Positions 49,349 to 58,728 of a stretch of DNA of 64,000 nt are shown one piece after another. The stretch lies in the NCBI GenBank assembly GCA_963617205.1, contig CAVEOA010000006.1, positions 45,501-109,500 on the forward strand, given 5' to 3'. The notes below the pieces were generated by a model. That model saw only the letters and a program-made list of their open reading frames with translations. It was not told the DNA's origin and did no database searches. The position numbers and the translations under genes are program-made. Within the stretch, counting starts at the first letter, position 1. Each line of letters begins with the position of its first letter. The DNA is from UBA11524 sp963617205. GTDB taxonomy: Bacteria > Bacillota > Clostridia > Christensenellales > Aristaeellaceae.

Positions 49349-51748
49349 TTAGATAATCGGGATTTTGACGGTGTCAGTGAGCTTGCCGTCAGTGATGGTG
49401 ACTTCAATCGCGCCGGAATCGCCCGCCTGAATGACAGCCAGCGCCTCGCCGTAGTACGTATCCGTTTCGGGCGTCAGGTAGCTGTCGGGATGGAAGGGAC
49501 AGGCGCTGCCGGCAGCGAGGAGCGTTCCGCCGGTGACAGAAATCTGCACCTTGCCGCGTTCCATGGGCTTAACCTGACCAGCCTTGTCGGTATAGCGGAT
49601 GCAGACATACGCAAGGCTGCCGTGCGCAACCTTCTTTTCCTCCGGCACAGCGCGCAGGAAGGTGTTCTCGCCGGCTGTGACAAGCTTGCAGCGACCAAGC
49701 TCGCGGTCAATCGCGTCATACGAGACGGCTTCGAGCGTGCCGGATGCATAGGGAATGGTGAACTTCGCCAGACAGTCCTTCTTGAGCTCCTTTTCGCCGA
49801 CCTTCTTGCCATTGAGCAGCAGAACGACCTTTGCGGCGCGTGCGTAGACCTCGATGTGCGCCTTTTTGCCTTCGCAGCCGCGCCAACTCCATGTCGGAAT
49901 AGCATCCGTCATTTTCCATGCGGAAGGGGAGTGGCGCTCACCGGAGAACATGACAGGACTGACAGCAATATACGGACCGATTTCCTGCTCAAGCGCGACA
50001 CGGGTATAGAGCGCTTCGCCGAGCGGGCGACCGTTCAGGTCGATACGACCGGAGCCGGCGGTTGACCAGCCGACACAGCCTGTCTGCGGTGCGTATTCCT
50101 TGTATTCCCAGGAACCGATGCCTGTTTCGCCGAGGTAGTCAATGCCTGCCCAGACGAAATCGCCGATGAGGCGCGGCTGCTTCTTGGCGAGCTCACGAAA
50201 ACGATACGCGTCATTGCAGAACGTTTCGCTGCCGAGAATCAGGCGGTTCGGGTACTTCTTGAGGTCGTGCTTATAGCGGTAAATGCCGTAGTTGTAGCCG
50301 GCAATGTCCATGTTGGAGAAGGCATCGCGCGTCTTGACATCGCAGCCGTGCAGCGTTGCGCCGCGCTTCATGAACTCATCGCCCATCAGGCCTGCCAGGT
50401 CGTTGAAGAATTTGCTGCCGACAGCCTTCTTTTTCTTCGGAGCGGCGCCTGCTTCACGCAGCTTTTCCGCCTTCTCGGCTTCCTGCTTCGCCTTCTTGTC
50501 GCTGTAAACGCCAAAGCCGATGGAGGACAGGAAGTTGAAGAAAATATTCACGCCGCAGGTGACCGGACGCGTGCTGTCCAGCTCATGCAGGAAGTCCGTC
50601 AGTTCACGCGTGAGGTGAATGCCCTTCTTCTGTGCGGTTTCGCTGACTTCGTTGCCGGTGGAATAGAGAATGACAGACGGATGATTGTAGTCCTTGTTGA
50701 CCATGTCGATCAAATCCTGACGCCACCACTTGTCGAAGTAGGGGACATAGTCATATTCGGTCTTGTGGATGTACCAGTGGTCGATGTATTCATCCATCAC
50801 GAGCAGGCCGAGGCGGTCGCAGGCATCAAGAAGCGCCTTCGAGCAGGGATTGTGAGCGCTGCGGAGCGCGTTGTAGCCGTTTGCCTTGAGCAGGCGGACG
50901 CGGCGCTCCTCTGCTTCGGGGAAGCAGCGCGCGCCGAGGATGCCCAAATCGTGGTGGACGCATGCGCCCTGAATGATGACGCGTTCGCCATTGAGCATCA
51001 GCCCTTTTTTGCCCCACTTGATGGTTCGGATGCCGAAATTCTGCGTGTCCTCGTCGTTGCCGAAGCGGACGCGGCAGGTATAGAGATTCGGGTGCTCGAC
51101 GCTCCAAAGGTTTGCATCGGGGATGGGCAACGTCAGCGTGACGCTGCCGTTTGACTCGGCGGCTTCGCTGCAGATGCGCTTTTCACCGGAAAGAATGTCA
51201 ACGGAAACAAGCCCTTCGCCGACCGTGTTGACAACGACCTCGATGACGGCAGGGTCAAGCGACTTTGTGCGGATGCGGACGCCGTTGAGCTCGATGTGCT
51301 GTTGACGGTCAGCCGTCCAGAGTATGACGGGACGATAGATGCCTGAGCCGGAGTACCAGCGGCTGTTGGGCTGATCGGAGTTGCGGGCGATGACACGCAG
51401 CTCGTTCTCCTCGCCGATGCGCAGATGATCGCTCAGATCCGCGTAGAAATTCGTGTAGCCGTAGGGACGCTCGCAGCGCTTTTCGCCGTTCAGGTAAACC
51501 TCAGCCAGATGGTAGACGCCCTCAAATTCCAGCAAAACCGTCTTGTTTGCGAAGGATTTGTCGGGCGTAAAGCGGCGGATATACTCGTAATCGCGCCCCT
51601 CATACCAGCCGGTGTTGACGCCGCCGGGCGAGAGCTCATTGCGCGGCTCGGCCTGCATGGCGTCATGTGGAATCGATACGGGCACAAATGGCTCATCGCT
51701 GTCCAAATGGCGGAAGAGCCAGCCAGTATTCCATGTGGTTGACTTCAT
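49349..51748 (-). CDS. GH2 family beta-glycosidase (beta-galactosidase-like)
   Basis: The 799-residue protein has the GH2 order: N-terminal sugar-binding domain (~5-145, 'SRWYSGSGIYRPV'), immunoglobulin-like domain (~155-245), TIM barrel (~250-560) and C-terminal beta domains. The acid/base is Glu367 in 'LYSTGNEVSE' and the nucleophile Glu508 in 'LILGSETF'. A Lys/Glu/Ala-rich insertion (about 416-447, 'DKKAKQEAEKAEKLREAGAA') interrupts the barrel. There is no signal peptide, so it should act on imported oligosaccharides. Galactosidase versus glucuronidase or mannosidase is not settled by eye. AAAGGATG lies upstream of the ATG. Confidence 0.9.
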   Translation of the reverse strand: MKSTTWNTGWLFRHLDSDEPFVPVSIPHDAMQAEPRNELSPGGVNTGWYEGRDYEYIRRFTPDKSFANKTVLLEFEGVYHLAEVYLNGEKRCERPYGYTNFYADLSDHLRIGEENELRVIARNSDQPNSRWYSGSGIYRPVILWTADRQQHIELNGVRIRTKSLDPAVIEVVVNTVGEGLVSVDILSGEKRICSEAAESNGSVTLTLPIPDANLWSVEHPNLYTCRVRFGNDEDTQNFGIRTIKWGKKGLMLNGERVIIQGACVHHDLGILGARCFPEAEERRVRLLKANGYNALRSAHNPCSKALLDACDRLGLLVMDEYIDHWYIHKTEYDYVPYFDKWWRQDLIDMVNKDYNHPSVILYSTGNEVSETAQKKGIHLTRELTDFLHELDSTRPVTCGVNIFFNFLSSIGFGVYSDKKAKQEAEKAEKLREAGAAPKKKKAVGSKFFNDLAGLMGDEFMKRGATLHGCDVKTRDAFSNMDIAGYNYGIYRYKHDLKKYPNRLILGSETFCNDAYRFRELAKKQPRLIGDFVWAGIDYLGETGIGSWEYKEYAPQTGCVGWSTAGSGRIDLNGRPLGEALYTRVALEQEIGPYIAVSPVMFSGERHSPSAWKMTDAIPTWSWRGCEGKKAHIEVYARAAKVVLLLNGKKVGEKELKKDCLAKFTIPYASGTLEAVSYDAIDRELGRCKLVTAGENTFLRAVPEEKKVAHGSLAYVCIRYTDKAGQVKPMERGKVQISVTGGTLLAAGSACPFHPDSYLTPETDTYYGEALAVIQAGDSGAIEVTITDGKLTDTVKIPII

Positions 51749-51786
51749 GGTGCATCATCCTTTCATTTTATGGTTGGATAGTGCAT

Positions 51787-51823
51787 GAAAACCCCACCCG
51801 GGGCAGGAAAGCCTCGGATGGGG
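51787..51823 (-). terminator. Terminator downstream of the small membrane-protein gene
   Basis: On the minus strand CCCCATCCGAGGC and GCCCCGGGTGGGG pair with two mismatches, followed by TTTTC. It begins about 36 bases past the stop at 51859, which supports a former or present gene on this strand. Confidence 0.65.
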
Positions 51824-51858
51824 CGGAATACAGGCGTGCGCCGTACTCCCATGCGGCA

Positions 51859-52078
51859 TTATTCGTTATGAGAGAATGCCTTGACCGCTACAGAGATGAA
51901 GGAAACCAGGTACAGCGCAACGCCGACCAGAGACAGGTACAGCGCGACATCCTTGGTTTCGGGACGGTTAATCGGGATGAACCACATTCTACAGAATAGA
52001 GCCAGCCATCAGGAAAATGGTCAGCAGCAGACAGAATCGCGTTTGAACGTATGGATCCTTCGCCTTGTGTAATGAAAA
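51859..52078 (-). pseudogene. Small two-helix membrane protein gene, apparently split by a frame change
   Basis: An ATG frame (51859-51987) encodes 42 residues: 'MWFIPINRPETKDVALYLSL' then 'VGVALYLVSFISVAVKAF', one clear membrane helix. Directly upstream another frame reads 'HKAKDPYVQTRFCLLLTIFL' then 'MAGSIL' and stops at TAG, two bases before that ATG (TAGAATG). Both parts look like real membrane-protein sequence on the same strand, followed by a terminator. So the best reading is one ~75-residue gene broken by a small indel, or two coupled peptides. I see no good start codon for the upstream part. It may be unrelated to the sugar genes around it. Confidence 0.45.
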
Positions 52079-52099
52079 TTCTTACAGGCAGGAGGATCT

Positions 52100-52490
52100 G
52101 TGAACGACTGCTACGTGCGGCGAACGCCCCTTTAACCCACCTCACTCCATTTTAGTTTATCATAGAATAACAGAATATGAATAAATAGTTACACGAATTT
52201 TCAAATGCGTAAAATTAAAAACTGATATTTTTGCCGAACAGTTGAATTCTACTCATAATATAAGAGGGAAGATATGAAACCTATGGAATAATAACTATAT
52301 GTTTTGCGGAAAAAACTGTGAAGTGGTTGAGATCGAATCTGTTTTCGTCGGCAACGGAAAGGAAGCGTGATGATCGACGAAGGGGACAGCTTGACCGCTT
52401 GTGCGGAAGAAACGGCATAACCGATGGGACAACCGTGCTCAAATTGGAGATATGCGGCAATTTGCGCTAAAAAAACGACAAGTTACGCAA
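52100..52490. other. AT-rich region upstream of the GH3 gene
   Basis: About 390 bases hold no standard gene. A possible extra promoter TTGCCG-17-CATAAT (52231-52259) leads into two tiny overlapping frames of 23 and 16 codons (52299-52370 and 52370-52420, joined as TGATG). The second has GGAAAGGAAG in front of its ATG. Confidence 0.4.
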
Positions 52491-52497
52491 CGTACGC

Positions 52498-52525
52498 TTG
52501 AACCTGTGACTTCCGATGTTATAAT
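52498..52525 (+). promoter_or_regulatory. Promoter of the GH3-symporter operon (TTGAAC-16-TATAAT)
   Basis: TTGAAC (52498-52503) and TATAAT (52520-52525) are 16 bases apart, 54 bases before the ATG. The leader holds a short TGCGC/GCGCA hairpin. Confidence 0.65.
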
Positions 52526-52579
52526 AAACATAATATTTGCGCGGTTCTGTATTGCGCAGTACGTAAGGGTGGAATTTAT

Positions 52580-54994
52580 ATGAAACATGCGGACTTGGTT
52601 TCCAAACTTACGCTGGAAGAAAAGTGCGCTCTTCTTTCCGGCAAGGATGTTTGGCACACGCGGGATATCCCGAGATTGAATATTCCCTCCATCACGCTTT
52701 CCGATGGTCCGAGCGGTCTTCGCAAGCAGGCGGGTGAGGGCGACCACCTGGGTCTGAATGCCTCGACAAAGGCGACGTGCATTCCGTCCGCAGCAACGCT
52801 GGCATGCAGCTGGGACGAAAAGGTTGCCGAGAGCATGGGCTGCGTGGTCGGCGCGGACGCGGCAGAGCAGAAGGTCGATGTCCTGCTGGCGCCGGGCATG
52901 AACACGAAGCGCTCCAGCCTGTGTGGTCGCAGCTTCGAGTACTACTCCGAAGATCCGTACCTGTCCGGCAAAATGGCGGCAGGCTTCATCCGCGGTGCAC
53001 AATCCAATGGCATTTCTGCCTGCGGCAAGCATTTCGCGGCGAATTCTCAGGAACTCCTTCGTATGCATTCCGACAGCGTCATGGACGAACGGACGCTGCG
53101 CGAGATGTACCTGACGAACTTTGAAATTGCTGTCCGCGAGGGTCAGCCGGGCTTCATCATGACGGCGTATAACCGTGTCAACGGTGTTTATGCGAATGAA
53201 AGCCGCCATTTGCTGGGCGACATTCTGCGCGGAGAATGGGGCTTCGACGGCGCGGTCGTGACCGACTGGGGCGGCAGCAACAGCTATATCGAGGGCGTCC
53301 GCGAGGGCATGAATCTCGAAATGCCGGCAGCAGGCGATGACAGCCCGTGCCAGCTCATCAAGGCAGTCAAAAACGGTGAGATCGACGAGAAGATTGTCGA
53401 TGAGCGCGTGGACAAGCTGCTGGACTTCATTCTGGACAAGCGCGAAAAGACAAACACGAAGCCGCATGACCTCGACCGTCAGCATGAGGAAGCACAGGCT
53501 GCGGCGGAAAAGTGCCTTGTGCTGTTGAAGAATGACAACAATGCGCTGCCGCTTGACAAGCAGGCGAAGGTTGCCTTCATCGGCGACTTCGTTGCAAATC
53601 CGCGCTATCAGGGCGCAGGCAGCAGCATGGTCAATGCCGCAAAGGTCGATGACACAACGTCCGCGCTGGATAGCTTCTTCCCGGCGCGTGTCGGTGCTTC
53701 GCAGGGCTTTGAACGACTTGACAAGCAGAATCCGGCGCTGGCGGCGGAGGCTGTCGAGCTTGCAAAGAAAGCGGACTGCATTGTCGCCTATCTGGGTTTG
53801 CCGGAGTGCTTCGAGACGGAAGGGCTTGACCGCTCGCACATGCGTCTGCCGGACAATCAGCTTGCGCTCCTGAAGGAGCTTCGCGCGACCGGCAAGAAGA
53901 TTGTGGCTGTGCTCTCCTGCGGCAGCGCAGTGGAAACCGACTGGGTGCAGGAATGCGATGCAGTGCTGTACGCGGGTCTTGGCGGCGAGGCGGTTGCCCA
54001 TGCGGTGCTGCGCGCGCTCGTCGGCGAGGTCAACCCCGGCGGCAAGCTGGCGGAAACGTGGTACCGTCATTATGCGGATGCGCCTGTCAGCCACTATTAT
54101 CCGGGCAATGAGGCTACGAGCGAGTACCGCGAGGGTCTCTATGTCGGCTATCGCTACACCGAAACGGTGGACGTTACGCCGGGCTTCGCGTTCGGTCATG
54201 GCCTGAGCTACACGTCCTTTAAGTATGACAATATTGCTTGCGACGGCAAATCCGTTTCCTTCGATATCACTAACATTGGCAGCTGTGCCGGCGATGAGGT
54301 TGCTCAGCTGTATGTTCATAAGCCGGATGCGGTGATTTTCCGTCCGGCGAAGGAACTGAAGGGCTTCAGGCGCGTCCATCTGGAAATGGGCGAGACGAAG
54401 CATGTTTCGATTCCCTTTGAAGCATACACCTTCCGCTATTTCAATGTGCAGACGAAGCGCTTCGAGATTGAAGGCGGTCAGTATGAGCTCTTGATTGGTT
54501 CCTCTTGCCGCGACATCCGCCTGAAGACGACGCATGAGGAGAAGGGCACGAATGCGCCTGATCCGTATCGCCAGCTGGCTGTCGAAAGCTACCGCACGGC
54601 ACATGTGACGGATGTGTCGGATGCGGAATTTACGGCACTGCTGGGTCGTGCGATTCCGCCGCATCACTGGGACAGAAAGAAGCCTCTGACGCTCAACGAC
54701 TCCGTATCGCAGCTCTGCTACGCGAAGAACGCGCTGGCGCGGCTTGCCTACCGCATCCTGACGAACAAGAAAAACAAGGCAGTCGCGCAGGGCAAGCCGG
54801 ATTTGAACCTGCTGTTTATTTACTACATTCCGTTCCGCGGCATGGCAAAGATGATGAACGGCATGGTCTCCATGGCAATGGCGGAGGATATCCTGTTCAT
54901 TGTCAATGGTCACTTCTTCCGAGGCTGCGGTCGGCTCATCCACCATTTTTGCCATCGTCCCAAGCTGGATTTGAATCCGGATGCGAAAAAGTAA
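52580..54994 (+). CDS. GH3 family beta-glucosidase
   Basis: The 804-residue enzyme has the GH3 barrel with 'LSDGPSGLRKQ' (41-51), 'GRSFEYYSEDPYLSG' (116-130), 'CGKHFAANSQE' (148-158) and the nucleophile Asp229 in 'GAVVTDWGG'. The alpha/beta sandwich domain and a fibronectin-III-like C-terminal domain ('FGHGLSYTSFKY', 'DEVAQLYVHKP') follow. A further ~110 residues with a hydrophobic 'FRGMAKMMNGMVSMAMAEDI' element complete the protein; comparable tails occur in other clostridial GH3 enzymes. No signal peptide. The downstream symporter gene, 39 bases away, suggests use of imported beta-glucosides. AAGGGTGG lies upstream of the ATG. Confidence 0.93.
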   Translation: MKHADLVSKLTLEEKCALLSGKDVWHTRDIPRLNIPSITLSDGPSGLRKQAGEGDHLGLNASTKATCIPSAATLACSWDEKVAESMGCVVGADAAEQKVDVLLAPGMNTKRSSLCGRSFEYYSEDPYLSGKMAAGFIRGAQSNGISACGKHFAANSQELLRMHSDSVMDERTLREMYLTNFEIAVREGQPGFIMTAYNRVNGVYANESRHLLGDILRGEWGFDGAVVTDWGGSNSYIEGVREGMNLEMPAAGDDSPCQLIKAVKNGEIDEKIVDERVDKLLDFILDKREKTNTKPHDLDRQHEEAQAAAEKCLVLLKNDNNALPLDKQAKVAFIGDFVANPRYQGAGSSMVNAAKVDDTTSALDSFFPARVGASQGFERLDKQNPALAAEAVELAKKADCIVAYLGLPECFETEGLDRSHMRLPDNQLALLKELRATGKKIVAVLSCGSAVETDWVQECDAVLYAGLGGEAVAHAVLRALVGEVNPGGKLAETWYRHYADAPVSHYYPGNEATSEYREGLYVGYRYTETVDVTPGFAFGHGLSYTSFKYDNIACDGKSVSFDITNIGSCAGDEVAQLYVHKPDAVIFRPAKELKGFRRVHLEMGETKHVSIPFEAYTFRYFNVQTKRFEIEGGQYELLIGSSCRDIRLKTTHEEKGTNAPDPYRQLAVESYRTAHVTDVSDAEFTALLGRAIPPHHWDRKKPLTLNDSVSQLCYAKNALARLAYRILTNKKNKAVAQGKPDLNLLFIYYIPFRGMAKMMNGMVSMAMAEDILFIVNGHFFRGCGRLIHHFCHRPKLDLNPDAKK

Positions 54995-55033
54995 CCCAAG
55001 GGAATCTAAAATAGGAAAGGAAGCACAGTCCCC

Positions 55034-56440
55034 ATGAAACAGTCTTTCTGGCAATCTCCCATGACAAGCACCAGCATTCCGAAGGACAAGGTCACGACGG
55101 CAGAGACCCTGCTGGGCTATCTGATTGGTCCGTTCGGCGCGATGCTCTCCTCCGGCATCTTCACGTCCTTCCTCCAGAAGTATCTGAGCGATGCGCTCGG
55201 ATTGAGCAGCACGTATCTGTCCGTCCTGCAGCTTGTTTCGACATTCCTGATTGTGGCGGCGAACATCATTGTCGGTCAGCTGATTGAGCGTACCCGCACC
55301 ATGGCGGGTAAGGCTCGTCCGTGGCTGCTGCTCTCTGCACTGACGATGTCCGTGGCGAGCGTGCTGATGTTCATTGTGCCCTTTGAAGGCACGGCGCGTT
55401 ATGTCTGGATTGCCATTGCCTACAACCTCTATTATGCTGTTGCATATCCGATTTACAACACGGCGAACGCGACGCTGGTGCCTGTTTCCACCCGCGACAG
55501 CGAAAAGCGCGGCGTGCTGGCTTCGATGAACAACTTCGCAAGCCTCGGCGTGATGGGCGCCGGCTCGATGGTGTTCCCGATTCTTGTGCAGCTCTTCCTT
55601 TCTTCCACCGATGAAGCCGGCAATGTCACTTACACGGGCTTCGGCACGCAGTGGTTTATCGTCATGCTGGCGGTTGCTATCTTCACGGCGCTGACGATTT
55701 ACCTGCAGTTCAAGTTTACCCGCGAGCGTGTAACCGAAGAAGGTAACACCGAGAATGCTGCCGAAAAGAAGCAGACGGTCTCCATGGGTGAGCAGCTCAA
55801 GGCTGTTACGTCTGAAAAGTGGTGGTGGGTCGTCGTCATCTTCTACCTCTTCTTCCAGTGGTCCGGCGCTGTCAAGAACAGCTCCATGACTTACTTCTGC
55901 GCGAACGTGCTCGGTGGCGACGGCTATCAGACGGTTCTGAGCATTCTGGGCGCAATCCCGATGGCAGTGGCTGCCGCGTTTGTGGTGCCGCTGGCGAATA
56001 AGTTCTCCAAGCAGAAGCTGACGCTTGCCGGTCTGGTGCTCGGCGTGATCGGCGGCGTGATTGCGGGTCTGGGCGGCGAGAACCTCGTGCTGGTCGGCAT
56101 CGGCATCGCGCTCAAGTGCCTTGGCTCCGCCCCGGCATGCTACCTGATTCTGGCCATGCTGGCAGATGTCATTGACCATGTCGAATACAAGCATGGCATC
56201 CGCACGGATGGTCTGACGATGAGCATCTACTCCTCCCTGATGGTTGCCGCGACCCCCATCGGCGGCGCGATCATTCAGGCGCTCAACGGTGCGCTCGATG
56301 CCAAGACGGCTGCGTCCGTCAACTATATCTGGATTGAAACGGTTGCCTATGCGATTTGCGCTGTGCTGATGATCTTCTTCACGGTCGAGCGCAATCTCAA
56401 GGCTGAACAGCAGGAAATCGCCAATCGTGTGTCGAAATAA
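55034..56440 (+). CDS. MFS transporter of the GPH (glycoside-pentoside-hexuronide:cation) family
   Basis: The 468-residue protein has about 12 membrane segments. Typical GPH features are visible: 'ANIIVGQLIERTRTMAGKAR' in the loop after TM2, 'AYNLYYAVAYPIYNTANATL', and the late 'AMLADVIDHVEYKHGIRTDG', which holds the conserved Asp/Glu/His residues. It should import a di- or oligosaccharide with Na+ or H+. It is directly downstream of the GH3 gene and probably supplies that enzyme. GGAAAGGAAG lies upstream of the ATG at 55034. Confidence 0.92.
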   Translation: MKQSFWQSPMTSTSIPKDKVTTAETLLGYLIGPFGAMLSSGIFTSFLQKYLSDALGLSSTYLSVLQLVSTFLIVAANIIVGQLIERTRTMAGKARPWLLLSALTMSVASVLMFIVPFEGTARYVWIAIAYNLYYAVAYPIYNTANATLVPVSTRDSEKRGVLASMNNFASLGVMGAGSMVFPILVQLFLSSTDEAGNVTYTGFGTQWFIVMLAVAIFTALTIYLQFKFTRERVTEEGNTENAAEKKQTVSMGEQLKAVTSEKWWWVVVIFYLFFQWSGAVKNSSMTYFCANVLGGDGYQTVLSILGAIPMAVAAAFVVPLANKFSKQKLTLAGLVLGVIGGVIAGLGGENLVLVGIGIALKCLGSAPACYLILAMLADVIDHVEYKHGIRTDGLTMSIYSSLMVAATPIGGAIIQALNGALDAKTAASVNYIWIETVAYAICAVLMIFFTVERNLKAEQQEIANRVSK

Positions 56441-56456
56441 GACGTAAGATTGGTGA

Positions 56457-56528
56457 AAAGGGGCAGCGTCAACGGCAGGATGATGCGTCACACCGATGCA
56501 GAATCATGTTTGAAGGGCGCTGCCCTTT
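56457..56528 (+). terminator. Long-loop hairpin after the GH3-symporter operon
   Basis: AAAGGGGCAGCG (56457-56468) pairs with CGCTGCCCTTT (56518-56528), with one bulged G and a loop of about 49 bases. The T-tract is short, so it is a weak or partial terminator. Confidence 0.5.
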
Positions 56529-56562
56529 GTTCATGACAGCTATCAGAAAGGAAAGAATCGTT

Positions 56563-57576
56563 ATGAAACTGTTATCGGTTGCCATACCGTCCTATAATTC
56601 TCAGGATTATATGCGCCATGCGATCGAAACGCTGCTGTCCGGCGGCGAAGAAATGGAAATTCTTGTTGTTAATGACGGTTCAAAGGATGATACGGCGAAA
56701 ATCGCCGACGAATATCAGGCAAAGTACCCAACCATCGTCAAGGCAGTGCATAAGGAGAACGGCGGTCACGGCGATGCGGTCATGTTCGGTCTGCGCAACG
56801 CGACCGGTCGCTACTTCAAGGTCGTCGATTCGGATGACTGGGTCGATGAGGACAGCCTGAAACGCGTCCTCAATCAGCTGCGGACGTTTGTGGAAGAGAA
56901 AAGCGACGTTGACATGCTGATTTGCAACTACGTCTATGATAAGGTCGGCGTGAAGCACAAGCATGTGATGCAGTACCGCCATGCCGTACCGGTCGGATGT
57001 GAATTTGGCTGGGATGAAACGCGCTTCAAGGTTGGCGAGTATCTACTGATGCACTCCGTTATTTACCGGACGGAGCTGCTGCATGAATGCGGGCTGAATC
57101 TGCCGAAGCACACGTTCTATGTCGATGAGCTGTATGTCTATCAGCCGCTGCCGTATGTCAAGAAGATGTATTATCTTGATGAGGACTTCTATCATTACTT
57201 CATCGGGCGCGATGATCAGTCCGTGCATGAGGACGTCATGATCCGCCGGATTGATCAGGCGCTGCGCGTCAACCGTATGCTGGTGTCCGAGGTGGACATG
57301 AGCAAGGTGGAAAACGCCCGCAAGCAGAAGTATATGCTGCGCTATCTGGAGATTATCACGACGGTTTCTTCGATTCTTCTGCTCAAGAGCGGAACAGAGG
57401 AGAACAGGCAGAAAAAGACGGAGCTGTGGCAGTTCATCGAGAAAGAGGATCCGTTTGTGTACGGCAAGCTTCGTCATGGCTTCATGGGAACCATTCTGCA
57501 TCTGCCGGGTAAATTCGGGCGGCAGGTCGCGCTGCTGGGCTATAAGATTACGCAGAAAATCTACGGCTTCAATTGA
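56563..57576 (+). CDS. Family 2 glycosyltransferase
   Basis: The 337-residue GT-A enzyme begins 'MKLLSVAIPSYNSQDYMRHA' and has 'EILVVNDGSKDDTAKIADEY' (nucleotide-sugar binding) and 'YFKVVDSDDWVDEDSL' with the metal-binding D-x-D. The C-terminal ~120 residues are helical and basic without a clear membrane segment. The start at 56563 has GAAAGGAAAG upstream; an earlier in-frame ATG at 56506 lies in the preceding hairpin. It precedes glf by 15 bases, so it may transfer galactofuranose or another sugar to a surface glycan. Confidence 0.9.
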   Translation: MKLLSVAIPSYNSQDYMRHAIETLLSGGEEMEILVVNDGSKDDTAKIADEYQAKYPTIVKAVHKENGGHGDAVMFGLRNATGRYFKVVDSDDWVDEDSLKRVLNQLRTFVEEKSDVDMLICNYVYDKVGVKHKHVMQYRHAVPVGCEFGWDETRFKVGEYLLMHSVIYRTELLHECGLNLPKHTFYVDELYVYQPLPYVKKMYYLDEDFYHYFIGRDDQSVHEDVMIRRIDQALRVNRMLVSEVDMSKVENARKQKYMLRYLEIITTVSSILLLKSGTEENRQKKTELWQFIEKEDPFVYGKLRHGFMGTILHLPGKFGRQVALLGYKITQKIYGFN

Positions 57577-57591
57577 TAGGAGGACGCAGCA

Positions 57592-58704
57592 ATGCAGTAT
57601 GATTATCTGATTGTCGGTGCAGGGCTGTTCGGTGCGGCGTTTGCGCAGATGGCGAAGGAATGCGGCAAAAAGGTGCTCGTGATTGACCGCCGGAGCCACA
57701 TTGGCGGCAATGTCTATACAGAGGACGTCGGCGGCATCGCGGTGCATCGCTACGGCGCGCATATTTTCCACACGGACGACGAGGAGGTCTGGCAGTACGC
57801 CAACCGTTTCGCAACGTTCAACCGCTTTACAAATGCGCCGCTTGCAAAGTACAAGGACAAGCTATACCACATGCCGTTCAACATGAACACGTTCTATGCG
57901 ATGTGGGGCGTGACGAAGCCGGAAGAGGCGCGGGAAATCATCGAGAAGCAGCGCAGGGAAATTACCGGCGAACCGAAGAACCTCGAGGAACAGGCAATTT
58001 CGCTTGTTGGGCGCGACATTTACGAGGCGCTTGTGCGCGGCTACAGCGAGAAGCAGTGGGGACGCAAGTGCAGCGAACTGCCGGCGTTCATCATCCGCCG
58101 CCTGCCGGTTCGCCTGACGTATGACAACAACTACTTCAATGACCGCTATCAGGGCATTCCGGACAAGGGCTACACGGCGATGGTCGAGAAGATGCTCGAG
58201 GGGATCGAGGTGCGCCTGAATGCGGATTTTCTGACGGACCGTGCCGCATGGACGCAGCTTGCGGACAAGATTGTCTACACCGGTCCCATTGACCAGTATT
58301 TTGATGAGTGCTACGGCGCGCTCTCGTATCGTTCGCTTCGTTTCGACACGAAGGATTTGCCCGTGCAGGATTATCAGGGCAATGCCGTCATCAACGACAC
58401 GAATGCCGAAGTGCCGTACACGCGCGTCATCGAGCACAAGCATTTTGCCTATGGTCAGGCGGATGTGCTTGCATTGCCGCACACGGTCGTGACATACGAA
58501 TATCCGGCATCATGGAAGCACGGCGACGAACCGTATTATCCGGTCAATGATGCGGAGAACGGCGCACTGTACGCAAAATATCAGCAGAAGGCGGCAGGGG
58601 AGCCGAACGTGATTTTCGGCGGACGCCTCGGGCTGTACAAGTATATGGACATGGATGATACGCTTCGCGCGGCGATTGACTGCGCACGCAGAGAACTGCA
58701 ATAA
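57592..58704 (+). CDS. glf: UDP-galactopyranose mutase
   Basis: The 370-residue flavoenzyme interconverts UDP-galactopyranose and UDP-galactofuranose. 'YLIVGAGLFGAAFAQMAKEC' is the FAD site, and 'RRSHIGGNVYTEDVGGIAVH' with 'YGAHIFHTDDEEVWQYAN' is the family signature. 'PLAKYKDKLYHMPFNMNTFY' and 'YTGPIDQYFDECYGALSYRS' line the active site. GGAGG lies 9 bases before the ATG. The neighbouring glycosyltransferase implies a galactofuranose-containing envelope polymer. Confidence 0.96.
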   Translation: MQYDYLIVGAGLFGAAFAQMAKECGKKVLVIDRRSHIGGNVYTEDVGGIAVHRYGAHIFHTDDEEVWQYANRFATFNRFTNAPLAKYKDKLYHMPFNMNTFYAMWGVTKPEEAREIIEKQRREITGEPKNLEEQAISLVGRDIYEALVRGYSEKQWGRKCSELPAFIIRRLPVRLTYDNNYFNDRYQGIPDKGYTAMVEKMLEGIEVRLNADFLTDRAAWTQLADKIVYTGPIDQYFDECYGALSYRSLRFDTKDLPVQDYQGNAVINDTNAEVPYTRVIEHKHFAYGQADVLALPHTVVTYEYPASWKHGDEPYYPVNDAENGALYAKYQQKAAGEPNVIFGGRLGLYKYMDMDDTLRAAIDCARRELQ

Positions 58705-58728
58705 GAAGCAAAAGGCGGTGGAAAACAG

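Noticed and set aside
52439..56491. A 1350-codon open frame on the minus strand across the GH3 and symporter genes
   Set aside because: The plus strand has two complete, motif-rich genes with ribosome sites. The antisense product is a His/Arg/Gln-rich sequence without any domain, as expected from GC-biased third positions.
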